Source: Fimbriimonadia bacterium (GTDB taxonomy: Bacteria > Armatimonadota > Fimbriimonadia > Fimbriimonadales > GBS-DC). From it: 42,010 nucleotides of DNA. Below, piece by piece: positions 41,683 to 42,010 of the stretch. A program made the translations under genes and the position numbers. The stretch's first letter is position 1. The number at the start of each line of letters is the position of its first letter. The notes beneath the pieces were generated by a model that searched no databases, was not told the DNA's origin, and saw nothing but the letters and a program-made list of their open reading frames with translations. The stretch covers positions 1 to 42,010 of the forward strand of contig JAHCHP010000026.1 in assembly GCA_026129765.1 (NCBI GenBank), written 5' to 3'.

Positions 41683-42010
41683 ATGGCACGAAAAAATCTT
41701 TTGTTCGCTTGTTTAAGCGCGGGTTTGTTGTTCACCGGAGCAGTTCAGTCCGCTCATGCGCTTTTGAGCTACGATTTCACCACGATTCACAGTAGTAGCG
41801 GCACCCCGGGCGGTCCGGCTCCTTGGGCAACGCTGACCATTGCCAATAATGGTTTGGGCGGCGTGAACATGACCTTAGCCCACAACGCAAGTTCCGCGTC
41901 AGGGCAGTTTATCACGGAGTTGAACCTCCTGGCTTCTTCGCTTGGCACAGGCAGTTCGTACACCAGTCCCAAAATCACGGGCATCAGTTTTGGCGGTTAT
42001 ACCGATGCGG
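41683..42010 (+). CDS. N-terminal part of an exported protein, runs off the right edge
   Basis: The ATG at 41683 has AGGAGG (41667-41672) 10 bases upstream. The 109 visible codons give a clear signal peptide (RKNLLFACLSAGLLFTGAVQ, ending SAHA) and then a Thr/Ser/Gly-rich beta domain (WATLTIANNG, then VNMTLAHNAS). This pattern resembles exported proteins with a C-terminal PEP-CTERM sorting tail, but that end is outside the window, so the class is a guess. The divergent region 41499-41682 holds no other gene; GTTTC/GAAAC (41629-41644) is a small dyad. Confidence 0.7.
   Translation, partial: MARKNLLFACLSAGLLFTGAVQSAHALLSYDFTTIHSSSGTPGGPAPWATLTIANNGLGGVNMTLAHNASSASGQFITELNLLASSLGTGSSYTSPKITGISFGGYTDA

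Overview
The window looks like a chromosomal segment of a free-living, probably diderm bacterium. The mix of secreted proteins (a GHL10-type glycosidase-like protein, a dockerin-tailed protein, OB-fold and copper-amine-oxidase-like domains), mid-range GC and many GCGC-rich stretches reminds me of Armatimonadota or a neighbouring phylum. That placement is an inference from gene content; there is no rRNA or marker gene here to prove it. I see no phage integrase, no intact insertion sequence and no CRISPR array.

Layout. 1-950: the start of a secreted protein, then a VapBC-type toxin-antitoxin pair whose antitoxin frame carries an internal stop. 1050-7010: a secreted GHL10-like protein; a decayed DUF559 endonuclease between two inverted stem-loops; a secreted OB-fold protein next to dihydroorotase (pyrC); and two paralogous GNAT acetyltransferases meeting tail to tail. 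6996-12210: a leftward run of NTF2-like exported protein, PHP phosphatase, GH5 glycosidase, a large STAND ATPase and the second GNAT. 12284-18723: a Clp-family ATPase divergent from nhaA, an Rpn/PD-(D/E)XK protein, and an SLC13-type transporter. 18740-19427: a HEPN/MNT pair. 19627-25725: a very basic low-complexity protein, serA, a copper-amine-oxidase-like exported protein, a Ppx/GppA phosphatase and an orphan DUF433 gene. 26353-32001: three paralogous exported fibre-like proteins with repeated modules. 32213-36596: DUF2442, an aldehyde dehydrogenase and M42 aminopeptidase pair, and the dockerin protein. 36672-42010: a Spy/LTXXQ-like protein, a three-domain amidase, tRNA-Arg and tRNA-Pro, a NAGPA-type protein translationally coupled to an LD-carboxypeptidase, and the start of another exported protein.

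Regulation. Two traits recur. Many genes are coupled through 4-base ATGA overlaps (6996, 11743, 29671, 40549). At least seven promoters share a GGTAnAnT extended -10 box, and in five of them the box lies 6-9 bases (or 14 in one case) from the start codon with no ribosome binding site, which suggests leaderless mRNAs.

The most unusual locus is the fibre cluster (26353-32001): three proteins share an N-terminal domain, use 26-residue Gly/Ser/Thr repeats, exchange a near-identical 213-bp cassette, and are driven by two copies of a promoter with a strong 5' leader hairpin.
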